A stretch of DNA of 64,000 nucleotides from Ilyonectria destructans (Eukaryota; Ascomycota; Sordariomycetes; Hypocreales; Nectriaceae), in contig JAHEWK010000008.1 of the NCBI GenBank assembly GCA_020740775.1, positions 496,001 to 560,000 of the forward strand. Reading direction: 5' to 3'. The notes beneath the pieces are model-generated. The model was not told the origin of the DNA, did no database searches, and worked only from the letters and a program-made list of their open reading frames with translations. Position numbers and translations under genes: made by a program. Below, piece by piece: positions 10,017 through 22,523 of the stretch (the first letter of the stretch is position 1; each line of letters opens with the position of its first letter).

Positions 10017-10800
10017 CTAGGTCGTCTTCTTGCTCTTCTTTGAAGATGCTACTTCTGCCCTCCTCTCCTCCCACTTCTCCCAACCAGCTTGGCACATGTC
10101 TTCCTCTACCACGAGATCTCTGACTCTGAAGGCCCTTGCAAGGGGCGTCTCCAGGGCCCAGCCCAGGAGACCTATATGGCGCACAATGCTAGTGATGGCG
10201 AACCACCCCACGGCGCTGACTACTCCAGCAGTACAGCCCACGAGGACTTGCTTGGTGGTATGGTAGTTGAGGTAGATCCTGCTCCACGCCGTGACACCAG
10301 CAATGATCAAGCCAACCGCACTGATAGCCAATCGCTCGATAAAAGACCAGGGCTGGTGGACGCTGCTGTCGGCGCGGCCGCGCAGGATTTTGGGCGGGCG
10401 GTGGCGAACGAGGAGGAAGAGGGCGAGGGAGACGCACCAGAAGGCGACGAACTGGGCATGGGAGCTGGGCATGCCGTAGCCCTTGCCGTGGATGCGGAGC
10501 GGGCGCTCCTCCTTGATCAGGCGCTTGAGGGCGAAGTTGATGACCTCGCAGGCGAGCTGGCCGGCGAACATCAGGGTGACTTCGACTTCGCGGGTGAAGA
10601 GGATAAGGGTCGCGTAGACGACGCAGAGGGCCTGGGGGAGGAGGGCGAGGTAGGCGCAGACGAGGGAGAGCAGATCGTCGGGGTCCTGGGAGAGATGCCA
10701 ATGTTAGCTGCGATGTAACGGGGATGTGTTATAGAGGAGGGCCTGGTACATAGTAGACGTGGGTGACGGAGAGCGAGGCAAGGGGCGTGGAGTCGTCCAT
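10017..10800 (-). CDS. CAX4: Dolichyldiphosphatase (PAP2 superfamily, Cax4/Cwh8)
   Basis: A 239-aa ER membrane phosphatase that removes phosphate from dolichyl pyrophosphate on the lumenal side so the lipid carrier can be reused in N-glycosylation. Exon 1 (10800-10750) encodes MDDSTPLASLSVTHVYY; exon 2 (10685-10017) starts DPDDLLSLVCAYLALLPQ; both phase 0 with GTACCA/CCCAG intron ends. All three PAP2 motifs are present: K71-x6-RP in KRLIKEERP, PSSH (90-93) in GYGMPSSHAQF, and SR-x5-H in SRIYLNYHT. Four to five transmembrane helices fit the family. The C-terminus is basic (SSKKSKKTT), as in ER proteins. Length and motif spacing match the yeast protein. A 209-residue plus-strand frame over the same DNA is a shadow. 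Confidence 0.95.
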
Positions 10801-11869
10801 GATGGGCTTGCTGCTGGGCTGTGGCCGCTGTAGGATCGGTCTCAACGAGGCATGCTTTGGGGGAGAGTTGCAGTCTCTGAGTGTCTCTGAGTGTCTCTGA
10901 GTGTCTCGGGATCGCTAAGGAGAGTGGCGCGCAAGAGACAGACCCGCGCCCTACGCAGACGCGAGGTTGTGGGCGTCTTGGTCGTCGAAGCGGGTGATGT
11001 CGAGTGGTGATGGACGTGGTGATGTACAATGGCGTAGTGCAGCTGTATGACAGCTCTCTTTCTGGGCTACTCTAGCGGAGGGCTGTTGTGGCGACCAGCT
11101 GTGGCGTGTGTGGCTGGGCGCTCCATCCTCGACTCATAAATTAGTACCCGCTAGGGATATCCGTACAGGGCTGGGGCAAAACAGGGCCGGGGCGCTGCGA
11201 GACATTTCTCACATCTCAATTACTCTGTCATACTTCATCCACTTCCACTCAACATTCGGCCTTTCAAACGTCCACCCCTTGATCCCTGAACTCGACTGCA
11301 TCCAGTGTATGCTTCAAGCGCATCTACAGAGACCTGAAAGATGGCCAGCAACAAAGCGACAATTGCGCATTAGTCAGCACAATGTACCGTATCGGCCTAA
11401 ACCCCGTGCTAAATTGACTAGCCCAGGTGGCGAGGCCATCACCACCATTTGTAAACTCCACCTCTTCCTCCCAGGGCCACCGTCGACCGACGCACACACG
11501 GCGAAAGAGTCATCATCGTCGCCGAGGATCGTCAGGAGCCCACAACAGACGAGAAGATTCTTTCGGTTTTGCTCCCTGCCGAGAATTTTAGCAGACGTAC
11601 ATCGTTTTTCTCGCAGCTTTCCTCCTCCATAACAGGTGCTCCGCGGAGACTCCCCGCCCCCCTCGCTCATGATCCTGCTTGCTCAGTTCTCACGACGACG
11701 ACGATGATAATGACGGCCTAGCGACTCAGGGAAACTGGGAGTTTATGTTCTAGAGACCATATCTAAACCCCCTCACATCGTTCAACTCAACTCAACTCGC
11801 TTCACCTCACTCTGCTGTGGATGATGAACCCTGCCACTCTCAACGCCAACAATCACAATCACCGTCACA
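10801..11869. promoter_or_regulatory. Divergent intergenic/promoter region
   Basis: About 1.07 kb between the dolichyldiphosphatase and RBR ligase genes, read outward. Contains a short tandem repeat (10873-10907) and a C/T/A-rich leader at about 11750-11869 with CTCAACTCAACTC repeats before the RBR start. The frame at 11108-11632 has no coding character. No TATA box was recognised. Confidence 0.4.
10873..10907. repeat. 10-bp tandem repeat (GTCTCTGAGT)
   Basis: The unit GTCTCTGAGT occurs three times in succession plus a partial copy. Simple intergenic microsatellite in the putative 5' region of the dolichyldiphosphatase gene. Confidence 0.85.
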
Positions 11870-14056
11870 ATGGTCGACGACAGCGATGATCCTCGCCACG
11901 TCGAACTCGAGACCCTCGAGGCCATCTATCCCGAGATTCGACGTCCAAATGAAAAGGACCTCTTCACCTTCGAGATAGAACTCCCCGTTGAGCCTGCTGC
12001 TCCCGTTACCGTCACATTTCCCGCAGCTTCTGCAGGCACTCTGCCTGCTCTAAATGCCGCCGGTTCATCCATCGACAATGTCCAGCCCGAGGTGGACTCT
12101 CTTGAAGTCTCCCACCTCCCAGCTCTGTGTCTTCGCATCTCTCTCCCAGATGGCTACCCTGTAGATGTCCCACCTAGAGTTGTGATTTCGACGACTCCCC
12201 AGTGGCTTGCCCCGGAGACGATTGAGAGACTCCAGGACGATGGACCTCGTTTGTGGGATGAGATTGGCCGTGATATGGTTGCTTTCACCTACATTGACCA
12301 CATCCAACAAGCCGCAGACCATGTCTTTGGGGCTATATCCCCAGAGGGTACGCTCCAGGTCGATCCAGAGCATAAGCTTGCTGTGTTGGACCACGATATC
12401 AAAGCAAAGAAGGACGCGTTCGAGAAGGAGACATTTGATTGTGGAGTTTGCCTAGGTAGGTACCCGTACATTCAAGAAGGAAGATGCCTTCCACGATAGA
12501 CACCGCAACTAACATGCCGTTTAGATCCTAAGAAGGGTACCAAGTGTCACAAGATGCTGGACTGCGGTCACATCTTCTGCCTCCAGTGTCTCCAGGATTT
12601 CTACAATGATGCAATCAACGACGGCAACCTCTCCACCGTGCGGTGTTTGGCTCCCAACTGCGCCAAGGAGCGCTCTAAAGTCAAGGACAACGGCGGGCCA
12701 TCGTCAAAGCAGATCAAGAAGCCCAAGGTCACTATCAGCCCCAGCGAGCTCTTACAGATTGGACTCTCCGAGGACATGGTCAAGCGCTACGTCACCCTGA
12801 AATACAAGACGGAACTCGAATCTGACAAGAACACCATCTACTGCCCTCGCCAATGGTGCAACGGCGCGGCTCGTTCGAAGCGCCACAAGAAGCCCGAAGG
12901 TCTTGACTTTGCCGAGACCTCTGACGGCGAATCCGACCACGACGACAAGGCAGAAGACGAAAAAGCTGGCGAGAAATCCAAGAAAAAGGTCAAGAAGTTC
13001 AACCCAGCCGACTTCTTGTCCGTCTGCGAAGACTGCGGCTTTGCCTTCTGCGGTCAATGCTATCAGTCATGGCATGGCGAATTCGTCCGGTGTGCGCCCC
13101 GTCGCGAAAAGGGCGAGCTCAGCGAGGAGGAGAAGGCATCGATCGAATATCTCCAGCTTCATACCAGCCCGTGCCCTACGTGCAATGCCCCAGCCCAGAA
13201 GACCCATGGCTGCAACCACATGATCTGTTCACGATGCGATACCCATTTCTGCTACCTATGTTCTGCCTGGCTGGACCCAGGGAACCCATATCGTCACTAC
13301 AATACACAGCCTGGCGGCAAGGTTACGTCGTGCTTCATGCGCCTGTGGGAGCTGGAAGGCGGCGACGGCGACGACGTGGGCCTGGGGTTCGTCGGAGGAC
13401 GGGGGGATGGTGCGAACCAGCCGGTTGCCGAAGCTGCAGAGATTGATCTAGACTTTGCATCAGATGAAAGCGATGCCGAGGTTGACGAGAATAACAATCA
13501 CAACCACAACAATAACAACCTCAACAACCGGCAACTTGATGAACAAGGCCAAGCAGTTGCCGTTGCCCGAGAGGCGCCCCTTGTTCTCCGGCTCGTGGAC
13601 AACCAACCCCGAGACGGCCGCAACGGCCACCGACCGGTTCCCCCAGCTGCACCAGATGCACCCCATCCCGCAGCTCGCGGCCATGGGCCACACCGGGGTC
13701 CTCTAGGACGTGGGCGTGGCGCTAGGGGAGGTCGAGGGCCAGCCGGGGCCGTAGGGCGAGGAGCAGCGGCAGTGGGAGGAGGAGCCCGAGGTGGTGGCGC
13801 TGGAGGAGGAGGAGGAGGAGGAGGTGTCGCTAATCGACAACGTCAGAATCAGCGACAGCAGCAGCAGCAGCAGCCACAGAACCAGGGGCAAAACAACAAC
13901 AATAACAACAACGGGGATCACATCAACCCCCCGGCGGGTCTTGATGCAGCACAGGAGGAGTGGGTGCGTCGATTCGTGCAGATGGCGTTGATTGACGCCG
14001 AGGACGAGGTCGAGGGCGACTCGGACGACGAGGGCGACGGTTGGATAATCCAATGA
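11870..14056 (+). CDS. RWD-RING-IBR-RING (RBR) E3 ubiquitin ligase, Itt1/RNF14 type
   Basis: A 705-aa RBR ligase; exons 11870-12455 and 12525-14056 (phase 1, CTAAC branch point). Residues about 5-175 form an RWD domain, seen from VELETLEAIYPEI, SLPDGYPVDVPPRV and WDEIGRDMVAFTYIDHI. RING1 starts at CGVCL (about 191) with MLDCGHIFCLQC. The IBR includes CPRQWCN and CEDCGFAFCGQCYQSWHG, with an acidic/Lys insert between its halves. RING2 is CPTCNAPAQKTHGCNHMIC; by alignment with RBR ligases the catalytic Cys is in GCNHM (about C425). RBR enzymes take ubiquitin from an E2 onto this Cys before transfer. RNF14 ubiquitinates stalled translation factors, and yeast Itt1 modulates termination. The last 200 residues are low complexity: Asp/Glu-rich, Asn/His-rich, an Arg/Gly then poly-Gly stretch, poly-Gln, poly-Asn, then an acidic C-terminus. 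Confidence 0.95.
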
Positions 14057-17000
14057 CGGCGACGGAAGCCGGGGTGGATAAGCAGTTCTGCATTTCTGGA
14101 GGATTGGACCGAGTCAAGCCACCTTGGCAAATGTGAATAGATGGGCGATTTTTGTTTATACCGTACCGAGTAGCGTGCCGGGGCCCGATTTGTTGTGTGG
14201 CTCCCAACCATGATGGACTCAATGCATCGAGATGGGCCTGTCTCCGTCCTTGAACGCAACGATCCCTCGCCACCGTCATGAATTGTCTTGCCTGCCTGGC
14301 ATCACGTCTGTCAACCACGCCTTGGCTGCCCTAACCTCCTCGTAGGTCAATTTCCGACTACGGGCATAATGCGTCGCCCCCAAGCAGCCGGCATCGAGCA
14401 ACAGCTTTAGCTTCACTCTGGATGGACCACTGCGCGGCCGCTCCCACGCACCCTCATCACCCGCCCGCCTCATTCTTTTCTGACCTGCTTGCTGCTTGCC
14501 TGCTGAGTGGCACAACAAAAAGCAGCCGGGTACTAGACCACAGAGCATGTCTCTCAACGCTTAGCCGGTGGGTGCGCGAGTGCGTGAGTGCGGCGGCGGC
14601 GCCACGTGAACGAACCCAGAGCATCGAGATGCATCTGTGTGGTTACACAACTCGACTCCAGGCTCTCACCCGCGCCTCTCGCTGGCGTCTGGCGGCCACT
14701 CCGAGGTGATGGCATGCTATCTGCCTGTGGGCGACGCCCGCTGCCCCAGTTCCCCTCATCGCCGCCAGACGCACGTTCGAGGTGACTGCGTCTCCGCTGC
14801 GACGAGGTTGTGATCGATGAGCCCGGATATCTGAGCTGGAAGCTGACACCCGGGTGTTTGCCACTACGGCTACTACCCACCTGTTTGTCCGGTCTACGAA
14901 GCCTTCGCGCCACTCTGACTGAGTGTTGTGCGTCTTGAGAGGGGGGGAGGTGCAGGGCTTTTCCAACTCCCGAGGACAAAAGATCCGAGTAGGGGACGAT
15001 TACTCCACATCGCTCTACCAAATCGGCTGGAGGAGGCATATGGTGCTGGGTGTGTGCATTTCTAGGCGCCCTTGACGTGATATCCTCACCCGGCCGACTG
15101 ATCGGCCTGGGAACATCCACAGCCAAGGAGGTTGGCAAACTTTGGCTGCTGATCGAGCATGTGATGCTCATTACAATGGACAGAGCCCGGCATCCGTTGA
15201 GTTGACCTCTGATGCCGTGCTAATCCACTAATCCCGCATGGCCAAGCCCGATCAGAGACAAGGTATTCAGGTGAGAGGAAACCTAGTCGTTGTCTAGCAG
15301 CATGTCTAGCAGCATGGAGGAACACGAGAGATGCTGCAGGGAAAGCCGAAGGTGTGACGTTGACTTTGCCAATGCCGTCCGGCACTCTGCCACAGCGCCC
15401 CCAATCCTGCTGTAGACGCGCGTGGCGAAAGTTGAAACATCAAAATGACGATATGGCAGGGAGATCTTTTAGCCTTGCGAGGACTAGGCGAAAAAAAAAC
15501 AACCGGTCACTTTTTCGTCACAGTGCATTTCCCACCGGGGAAAGTGAGAGAGTGAGAAAAGCATTTAGACCGCGCAGAGCTGGAGATCATACTCCTGGCA
15601 ATTGGGGGCAGCCAATGATTGGAAGCAAGAAAATGTCTGAACACCGACTTGCTTGTGCTAACCCCTCAAAGCTTTGCATTGATTTGTACTGTATTTGAGC
15701 AAACATTCATTATGCCGATGAATGGCGTCGTAGATGTGACAAGAGGAGGTGACTTGTCTCCTCTCACACTCACCAAGGCGCCACTTGTATCACTAGAGTC
15801 TCAACGAGTCAAAGTGGAAGGGGACGGGAAATAGCATTAATTGTCCCGCAGTTGTTGTGCTTATCCACAGCCTTTGAAAGCTCGCAGGCGCGCACCAGAC
15901 GTGGCCCCGCACATTCGTGCTATCTGACGATACTGCCAGAGAACGGCACTGGCCGGTCTGGGCTGACGGTTGCAGATGGTGAGCGCCATTGGTGCAGCCG
16001 CACTTTGTTGTGCGGAGAGGCGAGAGGATTGGCCAGGAGTGAGTCTGGCGTTAACTTGCCCTATTCGGGCCTTCCAGCCTAAAGGCGACCGAAGTAGTAG
16101 TTGTAGGATAGCCGGGTAGCGCTTGGAGGTTGAAGGGATCGCAGATGATTGCTTTCGCCCCGCCAAGGAAGCACAGATTCGAAGAGTTCCAGAACTGGGA
16201 AATGGACAATTTCGAAAGAGGAGACGCAGCCGTTGATAGTGTGGTGGAATAATGAACAAACGAATGCAAAGAGATTAGTCCGTATTGCATGACATCAAGA
16301 ACCCTTGCAAGTACAGTACTGAAGTCTGGGTGAACCTGTCGGCAAGGGTGTCTGTATGCATGCACGGCCGCCGCTCTGCGGGTTGTGGGCGTTATGCTCT
16401 GTCTGGGCCCAGCCAGAAGCTTGGCTTGTCCGTGTCTGTTCCGTCAAGAACAGATACAATGGACGTTTCCACATTCCGTTTAGCCAAGACAACGCGCATC
16501 CTCACTCGCCAGTTGACCATGAATGCCTAGCATTGGAAGTCCCGCAGGATACGAGCTTGTGATGTGTGAATAAGTGACGAGTCCTGCATCCACGACTCAA
16601 GAACAGGTGCCGATGAAGAGGACTGTGTAATCGAGCCATGTGGCCAAACCTATTTTGGGTTTTAGCAACTAATTTCAAGCTGCAGCGCGGCAGAGAGGGA
16701 GGGTAGGGATTGTCGGTGCGCGACATTCCAGTGCTTATGGTGGACCGGGTGTGAGAGCAAGGAGCATCCCTTCTCCCCAAGCCCGCAGACGTTGGGGAAA
16801 TGACGCCTGGTTCATCAACGACGCAAGCGACATTTAGATCTCGACTATTTGGATGAGTGGCCTGATACTTTGAGAGATTCTGACCGAAATTGTAAATCGC
16901 TGTTGATGGGCGGCGTACTAATGGTTGGGATCTTGCGATTCGAGTCAAATGCTTGCTCCAAAACCCCTGCCAAGACCGGTACCTATAGTGCGCCGGCCTA

Positions 17001-20000
17001 GCCCAACAAAGAGGCCGATCGGGGCTGGGGGGGAGTCCAACGTTTCGTTTATTGTTTCTTCGTTTCTTGTTTGTCCTGTCTAGGTCGTCTGTCCTTCACA
17101 GGGGCGACTCAGTAGTTGTTGAAGCTGGTTCCTCTTCGGCTAATCCGAAACGTAAGAGGAGAAAAGTCGTCCCATTTGCACATCCAAACGCGGTAAAGCA
17201 GTTTTTGGATGCTGCACCTGAGACTGCCGGCGGTTGAAGTCGAGAATAGCCGGGAATTCATTGACCAATGTTTTGCAACCCCCGTTATACACTAGACAAC
17301 GATGTGAAAGACATGAGGCTATGTGCTGATCTCGCGGGCCAAACCGATGATGCACAGGTGTTTGCAGCAACATTACAACATTATCGTAGTAGTAGGGCGA
17401 TTTGTGGCGATTGCCGACTCGATATGGAAACGGGGCCCGTCAGATGCATCTGGCTTAGAATCCGGACATGCCTGCGAAAGAGCCGGCCTTAAGCCCTTCG
17501 GCCGCCGCCATCATTCAGGAACGAGAGCAAAGGGCAAGAAACGATTACCCCAAGCGAGTCAAGTCTTTTTCCGCTCGAGACTACTGCACGGAGATCGTCG
17601 TCCGAAAACGGTCTACCGGCCGGAGGAGCGGGCCTGAGCGGGCTTGGGTCAAGCCTGTTGAAAGGTTACTCGCCCCGAACCCCGGAGAAAAGTGGACACT
17701 AAAGCTCCAGCGAACAGGGGGCGGGACTCGTCGGCAGCCACGGTTTGTCACAATGACCCGTCAGTGATGTCTCTAGGCGTCGGCGGTATCTGCCGTGATC
17801 GTCTCGCGCATCACTTCCGGCTCATGTGCAATTAGCTAGCTCTCATCATGGATTCGTAGTCTCCCCCCCTTGAACGATACTAGTAGTTCAGGTCCATGAT
17901 CGAAAGTCGAACCTTGCCAGCATGAAAGCGTCGCGACTCTTTAAACTCGACGGGGCGAAAGCCTCCATAGTAGTGCGGCTCTGGATGTTGGCGTGGCTGC
18001 CGCTCGAGATGTGGACGGTCTTGCGCATGCTTTCGGCTTGCGAGCATGGATGTGGGCGAAGTCGCACCCCCTACGCATATGCACCTGCAGCACCGTTTAG
18101 CGATCATGTCAACAGCCAATTAGGAGGGCGGCTCCTCCAATGCTGGAGGTCATAACGGACCGCTGTTATAACTTAGGCCGGCGTCCTAAGACCATGGATG
18201 TGCGAAACATAATCTCGGCCAGAGGGCGCAGATAATAATGTTCGCCCTGACTCGGCGCAATTGTCGCGGACCCGCGCGACTTCCCGAGTTGCCCAGAATT
18301 TGTTCCTTTTATTGAGCAAGGAACAGCTTGATGCCAGAGATGGCCTCCCCCCGGGAGAGCGGATGCAATACTATGTAACTGTAGTTCGTCCACACTGGAG
18401 GGGCATAATCAAGGCGACGAGCCCTTGACCTAGAACATGCCCAAAGCTGCTCAGCATGGGCACCTTAGACTGGCCGATGGTGGAGCATCCTTGCTGCTTC
18501 CCGAGGGGGCATCCCGGGAGGTGACTGTGGGATGAGGCGGCAAGAGTTGGCAAGCAAGCCACCTGCACCCACTCTAAGGTTGCTTCGCTGCGATGAGACC
18601 AGGCGCAATGGACTGTTAGATCTGAAAAAGAAAAAGAAATCGCCGTGAGCACCTGGGATGGTTACATCGAGGTGCCGCAGTGCTTCGTAGGGAAGAGGAA
18701 CTACCGTCGGGGTGGCGTCTGGGCAGGTGTATCAGGAGGGACCGGTGGGAGTTGACTTTGCCAGGGCCTCGCTCTGGCTCAAGGGCCTGGGCTTGGCCGC
18801 CGCAGTCACCGACGATGCGAGAGTCTCCTTTCAGAAGCATGGGTGCGGGCGAAGAGGGCGGCATCACTTGGGCTTGTTGTTTGGGGCGACGAATGAGGAG
18901 CAGAGGCCACCGCCCATTTCCACGACTGACAACCCAGCATGTGAGAGTGATGACCTGCGCGAGAGGGCGTGTTGGACGAAGCACGGCTGCGTGTATCTGC
19001 GTGTATCTGCGGGTGTTGCGCCGGTGCGTGCGTGGTGTGCGCGTGTGTGTGGATGGCCTGTGCTCTGATTAGGCCATGAGATATCGACAAACGCGATGGA
19101 AGAGCTCTGTGCGGTGCTTTGGCGTTGACAGGCATGAGAGGCCCTGGAGACCCCCGGACGACTCTAGACAGCCCTAGATCCCGGGCGGCCTGAAGTTGAA
19201 AGCCTCGCGAAGATACCGTCCGTCGTTCAAAGGAGTCGAGGGGCCGAAGGTGTTTCGCACCATTGGCCCTGGCCATGGGGGAGGCGGCTCGAGGTGGCGA
19301 GCCGTTGTCGGCGATAGCCTGTGAACCCGACGAGAATGGTTTTGGGGTTGACCCCTGATGAGGCAGGCTGACGACAAAAACACGCGATCAGGGTGCATCA
19401 GCGCGGTCGATTAGGTTTCCTCATGATGCCTGCATGCATGCGAAACCTGGAGCGGGAGAGGACCAAGGAGCAATGGAGTGGACGTGAATAGTGGACAGTG
19501 GACACTGGACGGAGAGGATAAGCCTCGACGAGCCGTGACGGGCCTAGTCGAACCTGCCTAGTAGAGCTTGCCTGGTATGCCTGGCAACGACAAACTCCAG
19601 CAATTGGGCAAGTGGCCAGAGCCTGGACCTTGACTCCTCGGCCGCGGCCAGGTGGAAGGTAGGAGAGAAGGTGGAAGGTGGGCTGTTGACACGGTGCAGT
19701 TGGGGCCCACAGCACAGTACCGAGACACTGTGGGGACCCGACCGTTGACCGTTGAGGGGAATTGTGGCGGCCGTTGGGAAGGGGCACGGCCCTGGCCGCC
19801 CTGTCCGCTCTTAGCCCCTTTGACTCCTTTGCCTGTTCTTGCCCGTTTTGCCTGCTTCAGAGTCAGTGCTTCCTTCCCTTGTCCATACCGTTGTCAAAGA
19901 TCCCGGTCTGCTATTGCCTGCCCTTGTAGCCCTTGTAGCCCTTGTAGCCTTTGTGGCCCTTGTCCATCCTGGCCACTTGCAGTCCTTACAGGCCCCTGCT

Positions 20001-22523
20001 GGCCCATGCGCGAGTACGCCGATGGCCAACCCTGGTTCGCTCTGGCATCTGTCCCCACTTACGAACCAACCAACGGCAACGCGAGACATCAGTGCGACGC
20101 GCGACGTGAAGCCATCTCCAACTTGGCGCCCGCCAGAGAGCTCATCGGTCATCGGTCGTCTGCCCCCCAAGATCTCGCTACGCTCCTTGCGACCACTGTC
20201 GGTGCAGTACATCACAGTACAGTACGTCCATCGCGGTACAGTGCAGTGTAGCGCAAGCCTTCTGGCCCTGGAGCACACCATGGCTTGCTGATCGGATCCG
20301 CGAGAGAGGGAAAAGTACCTGCTACTGGGGATCAGGGTCCGCTGTTTGTTTTGTTTCCTGGCCTGGGAGTGAAAGCCATCTCGTTCCAATTTGAACATGG
20401 CCTGTGGAGCTAGACGCAGCCAGGAGCGCGCTGCCGCCACAGCATCAACACCATCAGCATCAGTGCCCATCTGCTTTCTTTTGCCCCAGCGCCGTCGACC
20501 TTGCTCACGAGGATTCCTTCGCCTCAGGCTTCTCCGCATTCGTCGCCGCACCGAGCCCAATTCGACTTCGCAGTGCGGCACTGTTGAGCCCGATCCCAAT
20601 TCGGGGAGGCCCCTCTGCTCATCCACACGTACGCAGAAGCTTGCCAACCATGGGAATGGGCATGGCGGATGGTGGATGTGGATGTGGATTGGGATGGAGA
20701 TGCGGATGGCCGTGGATGGTCCGTGGGACGTGCTGCATCGATGGAGTCTCCGTCACGGCAACTGTGGCTGCTGTCACTTCCTGTGGCCGATGCCAGGCAT
20801 CCTGAGTATGGAACCCGAGTCGACCCCACCTCTCGTCCGTCTGCCGTCATCCCTCCTCCCTCCTCCCCCCCATCCACTTGCCATTGCCGCCGCGGAGCTT
20901 TGAGTAAGCATAAGCTAATAAGCCGTCTCCTTTTTGCCAGACCAACAAAGTTCCTCGAGCGATTCATCTCCGGAGCCTAGCCAAGGGGAATGCTTCCTAG
21001 CCGCCTCTTGTCTGCAACGGCCTCGTCCCCGTTGTAATCACACCAGCCTGGCTATAATGGGGAATACTATCAGATATCCTCCCGCGTTATTCCCCCGCAG
21101 GGATCTAAGGAGGAGGGAGGCGCACACACGCGTGCTCCCTGATTGAACAAGGCCCTTGTCGAGAGCAAATCTCTGCAGCCGACAATTTCTGTTTTCTCGC
21201 CTCCCCGGTCGGCGCCTTTCCCTATCGGTGCCTCTGCCCAACGGCCTTCTAGAAATTTGCGGGCCAGCAAGTTCTCGCAGACGTCGGAGGATTCTCTTTC
21301 AAATGGCATCCCCGGTCCTCTACCAGGGGCCAGGATTGGCCATTAGCAAGTGCGCTTTTGGCTTGAGGGGGGAGGGGCCTCCGGGCCCTCAGAGATGGTC
21401 CCCGTGTCTCCACTCGACCCATTGCTCCTCGGCCGCTCTCCATTTTGATCCCTACCAGGCTTAGGTCGGGTAGCCAGTACTCGGGCCCTGCGTCACATAT
21501 TGAACTCCATCTTCCAAAGGCTAGCGTCTCTCCTTGTCAACAGTACATGGTCGGCTCTCCATGCTGGCCTCACTCAGCAGGGGGTCTCGAACCCCTCGGT
21601 AGACGCTGACGGGGGTGGATGGGATGGCAACGGGACTGGGGCGTGTCTGGGAAGCCTTCTCAACTCGAGCCCACTGGCCCTCCTCCGGCCCTTGTCATTG
21701 CCTCCTGGACCGACCTGCCTACCTACCTACCTGTACCCGGCACTTTGCCATCCCCTTCAACCCTCTGTGAGACTTCTCCGGGGCATGGCTTCGTCCGAGC
21801 TCCATCACGCACCCACCTGCCGACCCCCTAAGATGGCGCCCGACGTTGCTCATCCCTGACCTCACCCACGTTTGCTCTCTCCTCCTTGTTAAGTGGAATA
21901 TCACCGTCTTCTAAGGCCCCGTTTCCAGGCTTGCCCAATGTCTGCAGGGTACCCACCCCGAACCCCAGTATAGACCGTTGCTGTTCACCAGATCCGCCCC
22001 CTCCCACTCCCCATCCTCCTTCCAAGAACGGCCGCATGCACTGGACTGGTTTCCCAACCCACAGACCTGGCCAGGCCCATCGGTTTCCCGTACTGTACTG
22101 TACTGAGGACTCCGGACTTGGTGCTAGTAGGCCTTGCTCAGAGCCCGTACCCAAGTCCCTGTGCCTGGCCGTCGAAACCTCCCCCCGTCTCGGTCCCCAC
22201 CCCGGGGACAGTGCCGGGCATTTGATCAGACACTCCCCTCTACGAACATCTGCCGTCTTTGGGGCACCCACCATCCATCCATATACAAGTACACTTTCGC
22301 CTGCAACCTTGAATCCCCCCAGTGCCTTCGATTCTCCATTCTCCTTGAAAACAACTTGCTCGCGTCGCACACATCGTCTCAAGGAGGACTTCTCAGGTCT
22401 TGACCACTCTCGCAAAACACCGGGTTAGGACCCATGCTCTCTGGGTTACGACGTTGGCGACGGCTTTGATCCAGGCAACTCGGTTGCGTTGAAGTAACGG
22501 CGAGTTCGCAGAGATATGCTCCT
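14057..22523. other. 8.5 kb gene desert upstream of vib-1
   Basis: I find no convincing gene. Frames up to about 280 codons exist (14554-15171 minus, 19811-20647 minus, 21886-22428 plus) but are Arg/Ser/Pro-biased, lack domains and overlap competing frames. The right third (19.6-22.5 kb) is GC-rich and C/T-rich on the plus strand, full of short repeats such as 19921-19965, GGATGT runs near 20670, CAGTAC runs near 20210, CCTA near 21718 and GTACT near 22090. This pattern fits a very long promoter and 5' UTR of vib-1, a regulator with extended upstream DNA. A short minus-strand frame at 14276-14470 is the only piece with some coding flavour. Confidence 0.55.
19921..19965. repeat. 9-bp tandem repeat (CCCTTGTAG)
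   Basis: Three exact copies of CCCTTGTAG followed by two diverged copies (CCTTTGTGG, CCCTTGTCC). Located in the GC-rich region upstream of vib-1. Confidence 0.85.

Noticed and set aside
10089..10718. 209-codon plus-strand open frame over the dolichyldiphosphatase gene
   Set aside because: Acidic, low-complexity product antisense to a gene with all PAP2 motifs; an artefact of codon bias.
14554..15171. 205-codon minus-strand frame
   Set aside because: Composition is Arg/Ser/Pro/His-biased and no domain, signal or intron pattern supports it.
19811..20647. 278-codon minus-strand frame in the region upstream of vib-1
   Set aside because: Arg/Thr-rich translation of tandem repeats and GC-rich DNA, with competing frames on both strands and no recognisable motif.
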